A stretch of DNA of 64,000 bases from Pterobdella sp. o SKG-2022 (GCA_964035795.1 OZ038327.1:6505007-6569006); one strand, 5' to 3'. Positions 1 through 11,599 are shown, counted from the stretch's first letter. Numbers and translations: made by a program. Notes: generated from the letters alone by a model not told the origin.

Positions 1-164
1 GGCATGTTACTATGGACCTTTGAATCAGCCTATTGATACTTTTTAAGTTATTTAAAACTTTTTTTGCAGTAAAATTGAATTTTTTCATTTACCTGTTTTT
101 ATGTCGTTTTATTTTTCATATTTCTTGAAAGCTGATTTCTCAAATGATTTCACTTGGCTTGCAG

Positions 165-308
165 AAATTGATTGAGAACTTGAGCACAGTGGAATGGAAA
201 GAAAAGGACTTGATGGAGGAGCATGTGCGCCACCATCTCATGTTTTTTTTCCAACATGATGATCTCAGGTTTTTCACTCTGAAGTATTTGTCTTCTCTTT
301 TCTCCAAG
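165..308 (+). CDS. NOC4L: NOC4L exon a (48 codons)
   Basis: Acceptor ttgcag, donor aag|gttttc, phase 0 at both ends. It encodes KLIENLSTVEW through HDDLRFFTLKYLSSLFSK, matching the human stretch around LLSQFREYLDYDDTRYHTMQAAVDAVA. The open frame starts before the acceptor and runs past the donor, but homology is confined to these borders. Confidence 0.85.
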
Positions 309-3300
309 GTTTTCATTACTTTTCATATTATCACATTTGTTTTGTTATCTATATTATTAATTCCATCATAACACACATTCACTAATACCTCTTGACCAGC
401 TGCCACCCACCATGATGCTGGCCCATACCCTCATCATTCTCCTCTCTCTCAATATGCCTCATCATCATGGTCCTTATAACACTCCTCTCAACAATTTTCT
501 TATAGACATCAAAAACTTTGGTGAGTATAAAATGATATTTTCTTGTATTGATGTTTTGGGCATTCAAATGTCTCCAACATTGTGCTTGCAATTTCAAACT
601 CCTTTTGTTACATCCTTCAAACATCTGCATACTTTAACCAATTCAAGTGCCTCCATTTCAGCTACCTTACGTTATAAAGAAAGAATTAAAAGAGTAACAA
701 AAAGTAAGTTGTGAGAGAAGCAGGCCTACTTGCAGTCGGGATGTGTCTCTACAAAGGGACCAAATCTGCTTCATCACCCCTATTCTCTTTTTCCCAACAA
801 GAAAAGGACCTCAAACCAGGTCATTTTTTATAGCCTGCTCCCACTAAGACCTGGACTGGTGGAAAAAAGCTTAGCTGCTATTCGCAGAAGATTTGGAAAT
901 CAACCTAGTACCCATGTGGTACTGTATATCACGTGCCTACAAAATCACTCCTCAAAGGTACAATAAAACCTACCCATGCTCCACTTTTTGAGAACATCAC
1001 CTCACTTATCTCAAAACAAAACCACACCAACAATAGCAAAGACCCCTAATTCCCCTCACTCAATCAACAAATCACATAACTCATCTAACTACATATGAAG
1101 CAAAAATGAGAGGTTCACTTGAAAGCCGACTGGGATCACAAGAAAAAATCAAACATTTTATGGAACATAATGAAGGCTCCTACCAACACAACCATCACCA
1201 ACAACAACAGAACAGCCTACACTGACACACAAAAAGCCAACACACTAAACAACTACTTCAAATCAACCACAAAACACTCCTCCAACCCCACTTACAAAAT
1301 AAGCAATAAACTCACCATATCACTCACACCCACCCTGTATCAATCACCGCAACGGAAATAACATAAGCCATAGAACACTGAAAAAAAAACAACTACAGAA
1401 CCCGATAACATAAACATCAGACACCTCAAACACCTAGAACCCATAACTATCAAACATCTAACCAACCTTTTCAACACTGCAATCAACACAAACACTACCT
1501 CAAATATGGAAATCCGCCAAAATCATTCTCATCGCCAAACCTAACAGACTCCTCACTTTCCTCCTCATACTGACCAATAGCACTAACCTCCCTCATAGCA
1601 AAAACACTAGAAAAAATCATCCTTTCATACATTGCCAGTAACATAACTCTTCAACGCATCAACACGGCTTTAGAGCAGCACACTCCACCACCACAGCACT
1701 ACACCATAATCATCGGCTTCACAAAAAAACAACCACTCATAGAACAATCCTCACTGCTCTCGACATGATCAAAGCATTCGACACAGTCAACATCCACCAA
1801 CTCATTCACAAATACAAAACACCCAAATTCCTTCAACCATAACCGAATTCCTAGGCAACTACCTAAAAGGCCGTCAACAGTATACCACATACAACAACCA
1901 AACATCTGAATACACAAACATCAAAGCAAGAGCTCTCCAAGGGGGCATCCTACCACCCATATTATTCAACATATACATGTCAAACATTCTCTTTCCCAAG
2001 AACAACTCAGTCAACCTCATCACCTATGCAGACGACATCACCAACACAGCAACCTAAAATATCCTTCCATATTTCAATGAAATTCACACATGGACTCACA
2101 CTAACAATCTCTAAATCAATCCAACCACAACCACTCATGACCCCCGACCCTTCAGAATATAACAAACCACTGAACATCCATATCAACAACACTCCCATCT
2201 CCACCATCTCCAACCCTACCATCCTTGGCCTAACTTTTGACTCAAAACTAAATTTCTCCATCCACACAAACAACACTACCACAAAAGCCCAGAAATCACT
2301 CAACCTCATAAAACTTCTAGCATCAACACACTGGGAAGAAAGCAAGAATACACTCATCATATACAAAACATTACTCCTTCCCATCATTGATTACGCCAAC
2401 ACCTGATCACCCATCATCTCATCCACCTCCCTCAACAAACTCCAAAAAATACAAACGCAGCTCTAAGAACAATCACGGCTGCACCCTAGACACCAACACC
2501 CAACACCTCCACTCAAAAACCAAATCTTTCCACTTCAAACTTCACGCCTCAACTCATACAAAAAGCCTCACACGCCACCCACCCATTACACCCACTTACC
2601 ACATAAGAAGCTCACCCCAGATACAAAAAAACAATTCACATTCATCATCAACATCAACTACACCATAAACATACCCGCCATCCAGAACACCTTTCACGCA
2701 CAAATAAAAAACAACATGAAAACAATACACCCAAAAATCGTACACGAAGACATATCATCCGCTCTCAAAAAAATTCTCAACAAACAATCCCTACCCATAC
2801 ACGACTCAGAAACCACCCTAGATCACCACACACGACGTGCTCTCGCCCAACTTAGATAAAAAAATGCCCTTCATCCTCATACCTCACTATCATCCCATCC
2901 TTCACCTTCATGCTCACTATCACGACACCCATTACCTCTTCACCTGCTCCAAAACAAGTACCACACTGGGACCCGAGAGTCTGTGGATCGACCCTGTGAG
3001 GTTGGCTGAGCTCTTGAAGAGTTGTACGGTCTTGATGGGAACCTGAGAAGCACCCAACCATGACTAGGGGGCTTGGACTAGAATGAGAAAATTTAAAAAA
3101 AAATATTTTAAAAGTAATGAATTATCAATCATCATCATCGTTTAACGTCATTTGTCCCTTTTTAAGAGGTGTTTGATGAAATCCCAAGTTTCCATGTTTC
3201 TCTTTTAAAAGCCTGACTCTTACCCCATTATTTTTAAAGCTTCTCCCAAGCATTTCTTTCATATCTTCTTTTATCCGACTGATTCACGTCTTTTGAGGTT

Positions 3301-6300
3301 TATATTTTACAACTTCAATGTCAAACTGTTTTTTGGTTTTCTCAATATATGGCCAAACCCTTTCAATCTTTGACTTCTAATTCTGGTCTCTAACCGTGGT
3401 ATACCACAAACTTTTGAACGAAGATATCAAAACCAAATTTTTTGAAAAAATGGAGGTTTTGTATGAGAAATGCGATGAACAAAATGCATGGTTAAAATAT
3501 AAGTCTTCCGCTCTTAAAGCTGCTGAAGAGGTGTGTGGTACGAGTAAAGGTAGGCCTCAGCACGGTGAAACTTGGTGGTGGAATCAGGATGTGCAAAAAG
3601 CCATCTCAGAGAAGAGGAAAAGTTTTCAGAGGTGGAAGCAACTTCCATCAGCTAAAAATAAATCTTGCTATCTCTCTGACAAAAAGAAAGCCAAGAGAGC
3701 TGTTGCTGAGGCAATGGAGAAAAGAGATGGAGGAGATACGGAATGACAGAAATGTCGTATTCCGTAGAATGAGAATGATGAAGAAAGAAGCAAACGACTT
3801 AGCAGGTAATAATTGCATTAAAGAAGAAAATGGGAAGATTGTATTTGCCGAGGATGGTCGGAAGAGAGTGTGGAAGGAGCACATGGAGGCCATCATGAAT
3901 GAGGAGAATCCATGGGATGGGATGGTGAATGTAGAAGTGGTTGAAGGTCCCATGGAACCATTTGCTATGAACGAAGTGGAAAGAGCGCTAGGAATCATGA
4001 AGAATGGCAAGGCCAGTGGTCCAACTAGAATTGCCAAGGAGCACCTAGCTGCTTCTCCACATGGTAAGCAAGTTATTTTGCAAATAGCAAATGAAATCCT
4101 CAATGAAATGGATATGCCTCATGACTGAAGAATGAGTAAAGTTGTTCCCATTTATAAGAAGAAAGGTAGCGTTATGGACTGTGCGAGCTATCGAGGTGTA
4201 AAGCTTTTAGAGCATGTTATGAAAGTTGTGGAAAGGTTAAGAAGGTTAGTTAAAGTTGACCAAATGCAATTTGGTTTTATGCCTGGCAAAAGCACAGTGG
4301 ACGCTACTTTTATTCTTAGGAGAATGCAGGAAAGCTACCTTGAGAAGAATAGGAAGCTTTTTATCTGTTATGTTGATTTTAAGAAGGCTTTTGATCGGGT
4401 GCCAAAAAAGGTAATTGAATGGGAGCTGAGAAAAAAGTTGGTACCGGAAAGGTTGGTTCAGGCAGTAATGTCGATGTACAAAGGAGAAAAAACGCGGGTT
4501 AAGGTTGGAGGTGGACATTCGGAAGAATTTGATGTTGGTGTAGGTGTCCATCAAGGATCGGTTCTCTCGCCGTTTTTGTTTTCAATAGTGCTAGACGTAT
4601 TGTCGGAAGACGGAAGAAAAGGTGCTTTATATGAAATGCTTTATGCAGATGATTTGGTCTTGATGGCAGAGACTATGGAAGAACTAGAAGCACAATTCAT
4701 CCGTTGGAAGGCAGCCTTTGAAGGGAAAGGATTGAAGGTTAATCTGGGGAAGACAAAGGTCATGGAGAGTAGTGGTGGTGGTGGGGTTGTTGTCTTGGCT
4801 AAGATTGATCCATGTGGTGTGTGTGGTAAGAGGGCTAAGGTAAATTGTGTGAAGTGCAAGACATGTAAGAAGTGGATTCATGCGCGGTGTGCTAGGGTAA
4901 AGAGAGTTACTCGTAGGATGAATGGAAATTTTGAATGTAGGGTTTGTATGAATGGTGCAAAGGTGGAATGTAAGAATGCTTCAAATGGTTGTTTAGGTGA
5001 GTTGGAGAGGGTAAATAGTTATTGTTATTTAGGAGACAATGTGAATGGTGGAGGAGGAAGTGAGCTAGCTTTTACACGAAGGATCGGGCTGGGTTAGAAG
5101 GCATTCAACACTGTGTCTTCTATGTTATGTGGTAAAAGACACACATGGAATATTAAAGGACAAATTTATGGGACATGTGTGAGGCCTGTCATGACATATG
5201 GCTTGGAAACCTGGGTAGTAAGATCCGTTGAAGAGAGTATTTTGAGAAGAGCAGAAAAACGGATGCTTAGAATGATGTGTGGTGTGAAACTAGCTGATGG
5301 CGTGAGTACAAAGGAGTTGATGGTTAGATTGGGGTTGGATAGTACGATCGTTGAAGTGGTGAGGCAAGGGAGTTTGAGATGGCTGGGTCATGTAGTAAGG
5401 AAAGAGGATGACGACTGTGTCAAACAGGCGTGGAGGTTTGAGGTTGTAGGTAGTAGAGGAAGGGGAAGGCCAAGGTTAACCTGGAAAGAGATGATGGAAA
5501 ATCTTTGTCGTGGGCTTGGATTAGTTCTTAAAGATGGCTATGACAGGGTGAAATGGATTGAGAGGGTTAGGTTATGGAAAGAAGTCAGTGAGCCCTTGGA
5601 AAAGGGAAAGATGTTGACTATAATAAAATGATGATGATGATTATTTTACCACTAACCTTCTAGTTTTCGTAAGATTAATTTTTAACCCTTGCATCTCCAT
5701 CCCACCTCTCTATTTCATGAACATACTTTTCATTTCACCCTTTGATACTGCCGTGAGCACTAGATCGTCAACATACAACATTTCCCAAGAAGCACCTTTT
5801 CTAAATTCTCTCGTGGCTTCTTCCATTGCAAAAAATAACACAGATGACTCAAAGCAGACCCTTGGTAAACACCAAATTTTATTTCAAATTTCTTTGATGT
5901 CCCAATGAATGTTTTCACTCTTGAGCTCGTGTTCACATTGTTAATTATTAATCTAGTTAGGTTTTGGTTCACATGGAGTAGCACCTTGTGAAACCAATCA
6001 ATTGCTCAATCGAAACCCCAGATAGGGGCTATCATATGGTCGACTTACTTAATTAGATGACATATCCTAGTAACTAGAATTAACAGCAGTCGGCCTAGAT
6101 TATTGATACAATAATAAAGTAATTTATTAAAAAGACCATTCATTTTGGATACATTTTTATGGATTTTCGGTGCAGTTCAACGTCATGCCCAAGACCATGC
6201 AGCTCAAAATCATGCTCAGGACGTTTAGTGCCATTATTAGTTGAACCATTCTTTCTGGCACGTTCTGTCCTCTAATGGTTTATTCTATCACTCTTCGGCA

Positions 6301-7588
6301 CTCTATCAAAGGCTTTTTCTAATTCAACAAAAATGTTACTTAATTCCTTTATCAGGCCACTATATTTTTTTGCATTTTCTTCAGCACAAACATTCCATCT
6401 ATGGTGTTTTTGCCTGGACTGAATCCGAGTTGATTTTCATTAATGGTAATCATTTCCTTCAACCTGGCTTCCAGCAACTTCTCCCACACTTTCATGCTCT
6501 AAAAGCCTTATGCCCCTATAATTACCACAATCTAGTGCATCATCCTTACCTTTGTACACAACCACAGTATGGCTATCTTCCCATTCCTTCGGGCATTTTT
6601 CTTTGAGAATAATTTGTTCGAAAATTTTTCTCAATTGGCATACACCAACTTTTTCCGTCATTTTATTCATGTCGCTTGTTACCTTTGAAGGGCCAGCGGC
6701 TTTTTATTTTTTATCTTTTTCAGTTCCCTTAAAACCTCATCTACTGTAATGTTTTGTAACGGACCCTCTATCTTTTCAACTTCGTCGGTATAATAGCATG
6801 AAATTTCATTAAGGAGTTTTACAAAGTAATTTCTCCATCTATCTAACACATCATTTTCCTTCACTATTAACTCACCATTAGCATTCTTGATATACTTTCA
6901 CTCTTGCGGATCCTTGTTATCACTCCATATTCTTAGCAATTTTGAACATTTTATTTCTCTCATTTTTACTTTTTATCCGTTACCCGCCGCATTAATGAAG
7001 AAAATTATATAAAAATTTCAGATTTTTGATAAAACTGTCAATATTGAAGCCACTAATTTCACAAATTTGATGAAAATGAAAAACTCAGTTTCCTTCAAAC
7101 GATTGAATCACTTGGAAAAATTAAAAAATCTATATATATTCATTCATTTACGCGTCCCAAAAATAGGCTTTTATTTTTTAGTTAAAAAAAAATTTTTTTT
7201 TTATTACTTCCATGTTTTGCCGTGTAGGTTAGGAACATACCATAGCTTCACATCATCGGGCTCTTAGTGTTGGTTCTCAGATGTTTCTTCACATATTAAG
7301 AACTTGTCTTAGGAACCAAGCCTTAAGAGAACAGACTGATAGAGCAGTCTGTGTGGAGTCCTCAAAAAAATTATGTTAAAACAAGATAAAATTAGTTACT
7401 GGAGGACAGGGAAGGGTTGTTTAGATTTGTACCCTCAAAGGGTAGCAGGCCTAAATAGCTAGGGCGTAGATGCCTTTTAATGTCATACCCCGGACGAAAA
7501 TAGGCTTTTGGCGGGTAATGGGTTAATTTTTTCATTCCATCTATGGAATGCTTTCATTTTGACCTTTGACCTTCTTTTGAGTTTTTTC

Positions 7589-7664
<76 letters not shown>

Positions 7665-8235
7665 TTTTATGTTAAGCTTATTCAAATTTACGCCATCTAT
7701 TGAAAGCATCTCTTTCATTATTACCAACTTCACCTCTTTATTCCACCAACAAGTGTCTTTTCGCATCCTATTTCCAACTTTTCCGGTTGTTACACTACAT
7801 AAGTTTTTTGGCTTTAATTTGTACTCTATCATGAAAAAATTTTGAGTCTGTATTGTTTTCTCTAACATTTTTTTATTTTGTTTCGATTTCTCATCTTTTA
7901 ATTTCCACTCTTTCATTCTGCTCTCCCTAAGTTCCTTAAAATTTAACTTTTCTCAAATAAAACGTAATATAATAGTATCAATAATATAAGCTGACTGCTG
8001 CCAACCTTAGTCGAAGACTGCATCAATTAAATTCAATATTGATTAAATTATGTATATAGTAAAACCAGCTGTGTTGTAATTGTTGGTCTTATTGCTCTTC
8101 CACTATTCATCATTTGACTTCTTGTTGTTTGCAGATTTCTCATTGGACACCAAGTATTCACAGTTGAAAGAGCACAGGAAACTCTTTTCTTCCTTGTGGA
8201 TCTCTTTTCTTAATATGAATGTGTGTGTGTATGTA

Positions 8236-8327
<92 letters not shown>

Positions 8328-11238
8328 TATTTGTTGATAATGGTGACGTTATTTCCATCACATAGTTGCCACCTGATCTGACCATCAAAACCCTTTCAGT
8401 TCTACAAACACAGGTTGTCAATCTTATATTCAAAACAATCCTCAGTTTTATATCAGATCATTGAGGATCATTGTAAGAATTAATATATCAAGTTTATTGC
8501 TTTGAAAAAAATATATAAATAGTAATTATCAAGTTTATCTTTTAGCTCTAAGTTATTTCATCTTGTACATATAAAACTAGTTTTTCATTTTTGTTTTTGC
8601 AACAACGTGCTGTTATGTGAGTAATTATATTCCGATGTACACTGATGTTGCAGGTGCTGCCCCACCTTTCAAACCCTCTACAGCTCTCCGACTTCATTGT
8701 TACCTCTTTCCGCACTGGTATGTGTGCTGTCATTATTTTGCGTGCTCTTATCTGTTTTCTGATCCAAGTGCTTCATTTCAATTTTACTATACTAATGTCT
8801 TTACTAAGAATAATTATCCTATTTTTTATCCATATTGTATCCACACCATTCCATTATCACCTCTTTCTCATCATCACACACCACATCACCAGTTACCACA
8901 CCACAAATAACACCATATCACTACCACCCACATCATTGCCCATCACATCACTACCCACCATATCATCAGTCATCACACCACATCACCAGTCATCACACCA
9001 CATCATAGGAGGCAAAGTGGGCATGTCAGCTCTTGAGTCTCTTATAGAGCTGATCAACAAACACAACCTGTTATTATTTTTTTATTACATCTTGTTTCAT
9101 TATCTACTCAACTGTTAACTTTACTCCACTCATGCTCATCCCAGAGAGTACCCTGACTTTTACACCCACCTGTACAACAACATTCCACATGTGATCCAGC
9201 CATCACCCCTGCATGCATCCTTCCTCTCATCTCTCGACCTTCTTCTTTCTTCCACGTACGTACTGTGGTGTAGTAGTGTATCAATGAGTGTATGTTGATA
9301 GATTTCTGTGCTAATATTTTATGATATAGGCTTCAGATTGTTTAATAAAATTTTGTGGTCACTTCGCTACTTTTATTAGTCGAATTTCGAAAATTAAATG
9401 TTCACCACCACCACACCACTTCTCCACCCAACCATAACACCACTTTTTCACCTAAAAATTACACGCAGTCACCTTCCTTGCAACTTGGTCGCGTCTTTCC
9501 TCAAGAGACTCAGTATGGTGTTTGTGATGTCACCATGGCAATCTTATGTCATCAGCTTGATAAGGAACATCATCATCAGACATCCGGGATGTCGAGTCTT
9601 GGTGGCATGTGGTGATGTGCAAGGTGGGTGGTGAGGTCGAAGGGTGGTTGTGGGTGTGATAGTTGAGTTTGTACACATTATATCTTCGATATCAACAATC
9701 ATTAACGTCAACTTATGAGAAAATTTATTACTTTATTAACCAAAAATAGCTAGAATTTTTGGTAAGCATAGTCTTATAATAATTGTGTAGATTCAAGTAA
9801 AATATAATAACAAACATTGAGAATGCATTAATTTTATAATCATTTAGGTAGTTATGTAATTTTTAAAAGTTTAAAGGATTATTTTTTAATCATTGAAATT
9901 TCTTAGACTTCAAAAAATAAAATTTCAATTTTTCGTAGGAAAATTAATCTCCATGTCCCTTCCTTCGGACACTAATCCAGGTTTTTCATGTCTTTATTAC
10001 GAAGTTTTTTCAGTAAGGGATCCCAGGCATTCGTGCCCACATGAAACTGAGGATCATTATAGCCGTTTTCTACTGAATTGTTTTTTTTTTTTAATTCCAA
10101 GCTTTTTCTCGTTAAAAGTTTTCTCTAAAGAGATAATTTATTCGTATCTGCCATTGTTTTTATGACTTCTGGAATATTCAAGTTTATTGTTCTAAAGGGC
10201 ATTCTCTCCCATGTTTGCTGATACCAGATATCATATTTATTGCTTTTTGGGAGGCTGCGTCTGCTTCGTGTTGCGCCATTCTGGTTCTAATTGTGAATCG
10301 TCTGCCTGATATAGCATTTAGCTGGATGGCATGAGCACTTCACTTTGTAAATACCCTTTTGGTCCAATAAGTTGCGTTTAGTTTTGTTTGAGGCGCATAG
10401 GAAGTTTCCCAGTTTCGGTTCAGATAAACAATGATAGGATACATCATTTTTTGTAAATGTTTTCAATTTTTCATTCATCTGCGGGATATATTGTACTGAG
10501 ACCCAGGTTATATGATGATCGTTTTTCTTTGTTTTTGATTGACCTTGTTGTGTTTTGATATTTTTGTGCTTTTGCATTGAGCTTATAAATCGACGTTAAT
10601 GATTGCTAATATTGCTTATAAGTACATTAAGATATCTCTTAAAAGTTACAGCTTGTTTTCACGTATTGCCATTGTTTATATGCACATGCTGTCTCGAAGA
10701 TGGCTTTTCAAACCCTGATGTTTGTGGGCACACCAACACTCAGACATGCAAGAAGACCCATATGTTGGGAAGGAAGCAGACCCTCTGAAGAGCAATGCCA
10801 TCAACAGCTCATTGTGGGAGATTAAGGTGGCAATGTGTTTTACTACATCATCAAATATATTCACCATTTGATGAGTCGCTTATGAAAGCAATGTACTTAT
10901 TGGTAATGCTTAAATCAGTTACAAATAATGATTACTGGTCACACGACAGATGGTCCAGAACCATAAGCTTCCAGTGAACAGCAAAACGGCATGCAGATTC
11001 AACAGTATCACCCCCTGTGCCTGTCAGCATTTTTTGAGCCATGACTACTCATACGTATGACTTTTTACAACAGCTTGTTAATCTTCATTGTATTGTTTTT
11101 TGAGTTTTTAATCATATTCAAATTTGTGCTACACCACACTTGAAGTTGTCAAGTAAGGAGAGTAAAGTGCAGGTTGGAAAAGTGCCAGTGAATCCAAAGC
11201 CTCCTTCCTCCAGTCAACTACCCATCATCCCTCTCTAA
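165..11238 (+). CDS. NOC4L: NOC4L, nucleolar complex protein 4 (3' eleven exons)
   Basis: Noc4 is a CBF/Mak21-domain nucleolar protein that works with Nop14 in small-subunit ribosome assembly. Eleven exons with GT-AG borders and fully compatible phases: 165-308, 400-520, 8135-8220, 8366-8413, 8654-8717, 9009-9069, 9145-9255, 9469-9623, 10744-10826, 10950-11054, 11146-11238. The spliced product follows human NOC4L from its central part to the C-terminus, with landmark blocks LKEHRKLFSSLWISFL, NKHNLEYPDFY, HLPCNLVASFLKRL, RHPGCRVLV and NSSLWEI. The reading frame is intact, so the gene looks functional. The upstream exons and the start codon lie outside the window. The stop is TAA at 11236-11238 and AATAAA lies at 11383-11388. 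Intron 521-8134 is swollen by LINE insertions, while the other introns are 91 to 1120 bp. Identification comes from remembered family sequence, not from a search. Confidence 0.95.
400..520 (+). CDS. NOC4L: NOC4L exon b
   Basis: Acceptor gaccag, donor ttg|gtgagt (strong), ending in phase 1. It encodes LPPTMMLAHTLIILLSL, matching human VPPAFWNNAFTLLSAVSL. The split Asp codon is completed 7.6 kb downstream in exon c. Confidence 0.88.
521..1000. other. Start of the large NOC4L intron, nothing identified
   Basis: The first 480 bp of the intron. An open stretch at 730-966 contains no motif I recognise, and no splice-compatible exon was seen. Confidence 0.5.
1000..3060 (+). mobile_element. Jockey-like non-LTR retrotransposon, degenerate copy
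   Basis: Translating in shifting frames gives a reverse transcriptase with an AFDTVN-type block near 1775-1795, an LQGGILPP block near 1935-1955 and a catalytic YADD box at 2025-2036. The C-terminal end near 2940-3045 contains an LGPESLWIDPVRLAELLK-like segment typical of this LINE group. Many stops and frameshifts make it inactive. The C- and A-rich sense strand is shared with the copy at 57960-63430; for example the block around 1410-1520 is nearly the same as 58480-58580. The clade call is from motif memory. Confidence 0.75.
3120..3390 (-). mobile_element. 3' end of an antisense RTE-like LINE
   Basis: The left edge reads tcatcatcatcgtttaacg, the reverse complement of a LINE 3' end with a (GAT)n tail. 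The minus strand then encodes remnants resembling the C-terminal end of RTE-like polymerases. It is probably the distal part of the antisense element that resumes at 5640, separated by the sense LINE at 3396-5640. Confidence 0.55.
3396..5640 (+). mobile_element. RTE-like LINE with embedded PHD finger, nearly open
   Basis: This is the least damaged of the RTE-like copies. Open frames at 3396-3746, 3535-4128, 4132-5097 and 5113-5631 together give a polymerase linker, an RT ([45 protein letters not shown], catalytic YADD at 4642-4653) and a C-terminal part ending in a WLGHVV block near 5380. Between them, at 4813-4950, lies a C4HC3 PHD-type finger (CGVC, CKTC, WIHARC, ECRVC). The 3' tail is (GAT)n at 5625-5641. 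The apurinic endonuclease end is missing, so the copy is 5' truncated. One frame break near 3730 and a stop at 4126 inactivate it. Confidence 0.85.
6977..7522. mobile_element. piggyBac-like MITE
   Basis: A 546-bp non-coding insertion inside the antisense LINE. The ends are inverted: the left begins CCGTTACCCGCC, and the right ends GGCGGGTAATGGG followed by TTAA (7523-7526). The left flank is TTAT (6973-6976), a one-base-changed TTAA. TTAA target duplication and CCC-starting termini are typical of piggyBac superfamily elements. No transposase is encoded. Confidence 0.6.
7593..7661. repeat. (TA)n microsatellite
   Basis: About 34 uninterrupted TA units inside the antisense LINE. Confidence 0.97.
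8135..8220 (+). CDS. NOC4L: NOC4L exon c
   Basis: Acceptor tttgcag. It begins by completing the split Asp codon and encodes FSLDTKYSQLKEHRKLFSS then LWISFLNMN, matching human LWDTWKVAHLKEHRRVFQAMWLSFLKHK. The donor GT is the first GT of a long (GT)n array, so the exact cut is inferred from homology and phase 0. Confidence 0.88.
8221..8325. repeat. (GT)n microsatellite at a 5' splice site
   Basis: It starts as GTGTGTGTGTATGTATGTTT and then becomes pure (GT)n to 8325. It immediately follows NOC4L exon c, so the intron begins with the array. Confidence 0.97.
8366..8413 (+). CDS. NOC4L: NOC4L exon d (16 codons)
   Basis: A 48-nt exon, acceptor cacatag, donor cag|gttgtc, phase 0 both ends. It encodes LPPDLTIKTLSVLQTQ, aligning with human LPLSLYKKVLLIVHDAI. 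Too short for ORF finders. Confidence 0.82.
8654..8717 (+). CDS. NOC4L: NOC4L exon e
   Basis: Acceptor gttgcag, donor ctg|gtatgt, ends in phase 1. It encodes VLPHLSNPLQLSDFIVTSF, aligning with human ILPQLAQPTLMIDFLTRAC. Confidence 0.9.
9009..9069 (+). CDS. NOC4L: NOC4L exon f
   Basis: Acceptor catcatag, donor cct|gttatt. It encodes GGKVGMSALESLIELINKHN, aligning with human GGALSLLALNGLFILIHKHN. The preceding intron is rich in CATCACACCA repeats. Confidence 0.9.
9145..9255 (+). CDS. NOC4L: NOC4L exon g
   Basis: Acceptor tcccag, donor cac|gtacgt. It encodes EYPDFYTHLYNNIPHV and then SFLSSLDLLLSS, aligning with human EYPDFYRKLYGLLDPSVFHV and RFFHLADLFLSSS. Confidence 0.93.
9469..9623 (+). CDS. 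NOC4L: NOC4L exon h (core of CBF/Mak21 domain)
   Basis: Acceptor cacgcag, donor aag|gtgggt. It encodes HLPCNLVASFLKRL and IIIRHPGCRVLVACGDVQ, nearly the same as human HLPAYLVAAFAKRL and LLRRHPACRVLV. This is the most conserved block of the gene. Confidence 0.95.
9980..10580 (-). mobile_element. Penelope-like retroelement 3' remnant
   Basis: The minus-strand frame at 10577-10287 reads from an IPQMNEKLKTFTKN block through LLDQKGIYKVKCSCHPAKC to CYIRQT. That is the linker followed by the start of the GIY-YIG endonuclease of Penelope-like elements (GIY, CxxC, YI-Q-T). Downstream minus-strand sequence to about 9980 continues in broken frames with KHGRECPLEQ, as in the GIY-YIG C-terminal part. No RT domain is left. 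It sits in the intron between NOC4L exons h and i. Confidence 0.6.
10744..10826 (+). CDS. NOC4L: NOC4L exon i
   Basis: Acceptor cactcag, donor aag|gtggca (weak). It encodes MQEDPYVGKEADPLKSNAIN and SSLWEIK, aligning with the acidic linker and SSLWELQ of human NOC4L. Confidence 0.88.
10950..11054 (+). CDS. NOC4L: NOC4L exon j
   Basis: Acceptor acgacag, donor tac|gtatga, phase 0 both ends. It encodes MVQNHKLPVNSKTACRF and QHFLSHDYSY. These fit the family pattern in which SSLWE(L/I) is followed by an (R/N)HYxPxVSK motif and a FLxHxY motif. Conservation is lower than in exons e-h. Confidence 0.75.
11146..11238 (+). CDS. NOC4L: NOC4L terminal exon
   Basis: Acceptor cttgaag, phase 0. It encodes LSSKESKVQVGKVPVNPKPP and ends with TAA at 11236. 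The KxxVxxVPxxxxP pattern matches the conserved C-terminal end of Noc4 proteins (lysine-rich then VPLEF). Confidence 0.72.
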   Translation: MSSKESKVQVGKVPVNPKPPSSSQLPIIPL

Positions 11239-11382
11239 TCCAACCACCCATCAGCTCACTATCAAAGCTTTTAGTTTGTCTCATCTACCTTTCACCCACT
11301 CAAATCATTATTTCATCATTCATCCTCCCTCATTCCTTGCATAAAAACACTGTTAGTGATTTATATTATCTGTTTTTTTCTA

Positions 11383-11388
11383 AATAAA
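11383..11388 (+). terminator. NOC4L poly(A) signal
   Basis: AATAAA 145 bp after the NOC4L stop codon, implying a short 3' UTR. Confidence 0.65.
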
Positions 11389-11599
11389 ATGAAGAATTTC
11401 AAGTGGAGTATTTGAATTGTTGATGAGATATTCGAAAATGCAAAGTAGCATTCACTCATTGCAGATCTAGTTTGTCTGGTGAAGTACAGGGCTTCAACGC
11501 TTGATGATTTCAGCATGGCATTTGATACAGCTTTTTTTGTACATTTTTTTGAAATAATTTGCTTTTTTCATATATGTGGGTAATTTTAAGGATTAACAA

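Larger units (their letters stand above)
5640..7950 (-). mobile_element. Antisense RTE-like LINE, fragmented
   Basis: The minus strand carries a linker with a CWWNKEVK motif near 7750, a connector (LRELKKIKNKKP near 6700), an RT start (VVVYKGKDDALDCGNYRGIRLLE near 6510-6590), a GVYQGSALS block near 5850 and a YVDDLVL box near 5765-5785. It is interrupted by unassigned DNA at about 5985-6120, a MITE at 6977-7522 and a (TA)n array at 7593-7661. It is probably continuous with 3120-3390. Confidence 0.7.

Noticed and set aside
144..371. 75-codon ORF starting at ATG 144 as a complete protein
   Set aside because: It is NOC4L exon 165-308 read out into both flanking introns; homology stops at the splice sites.
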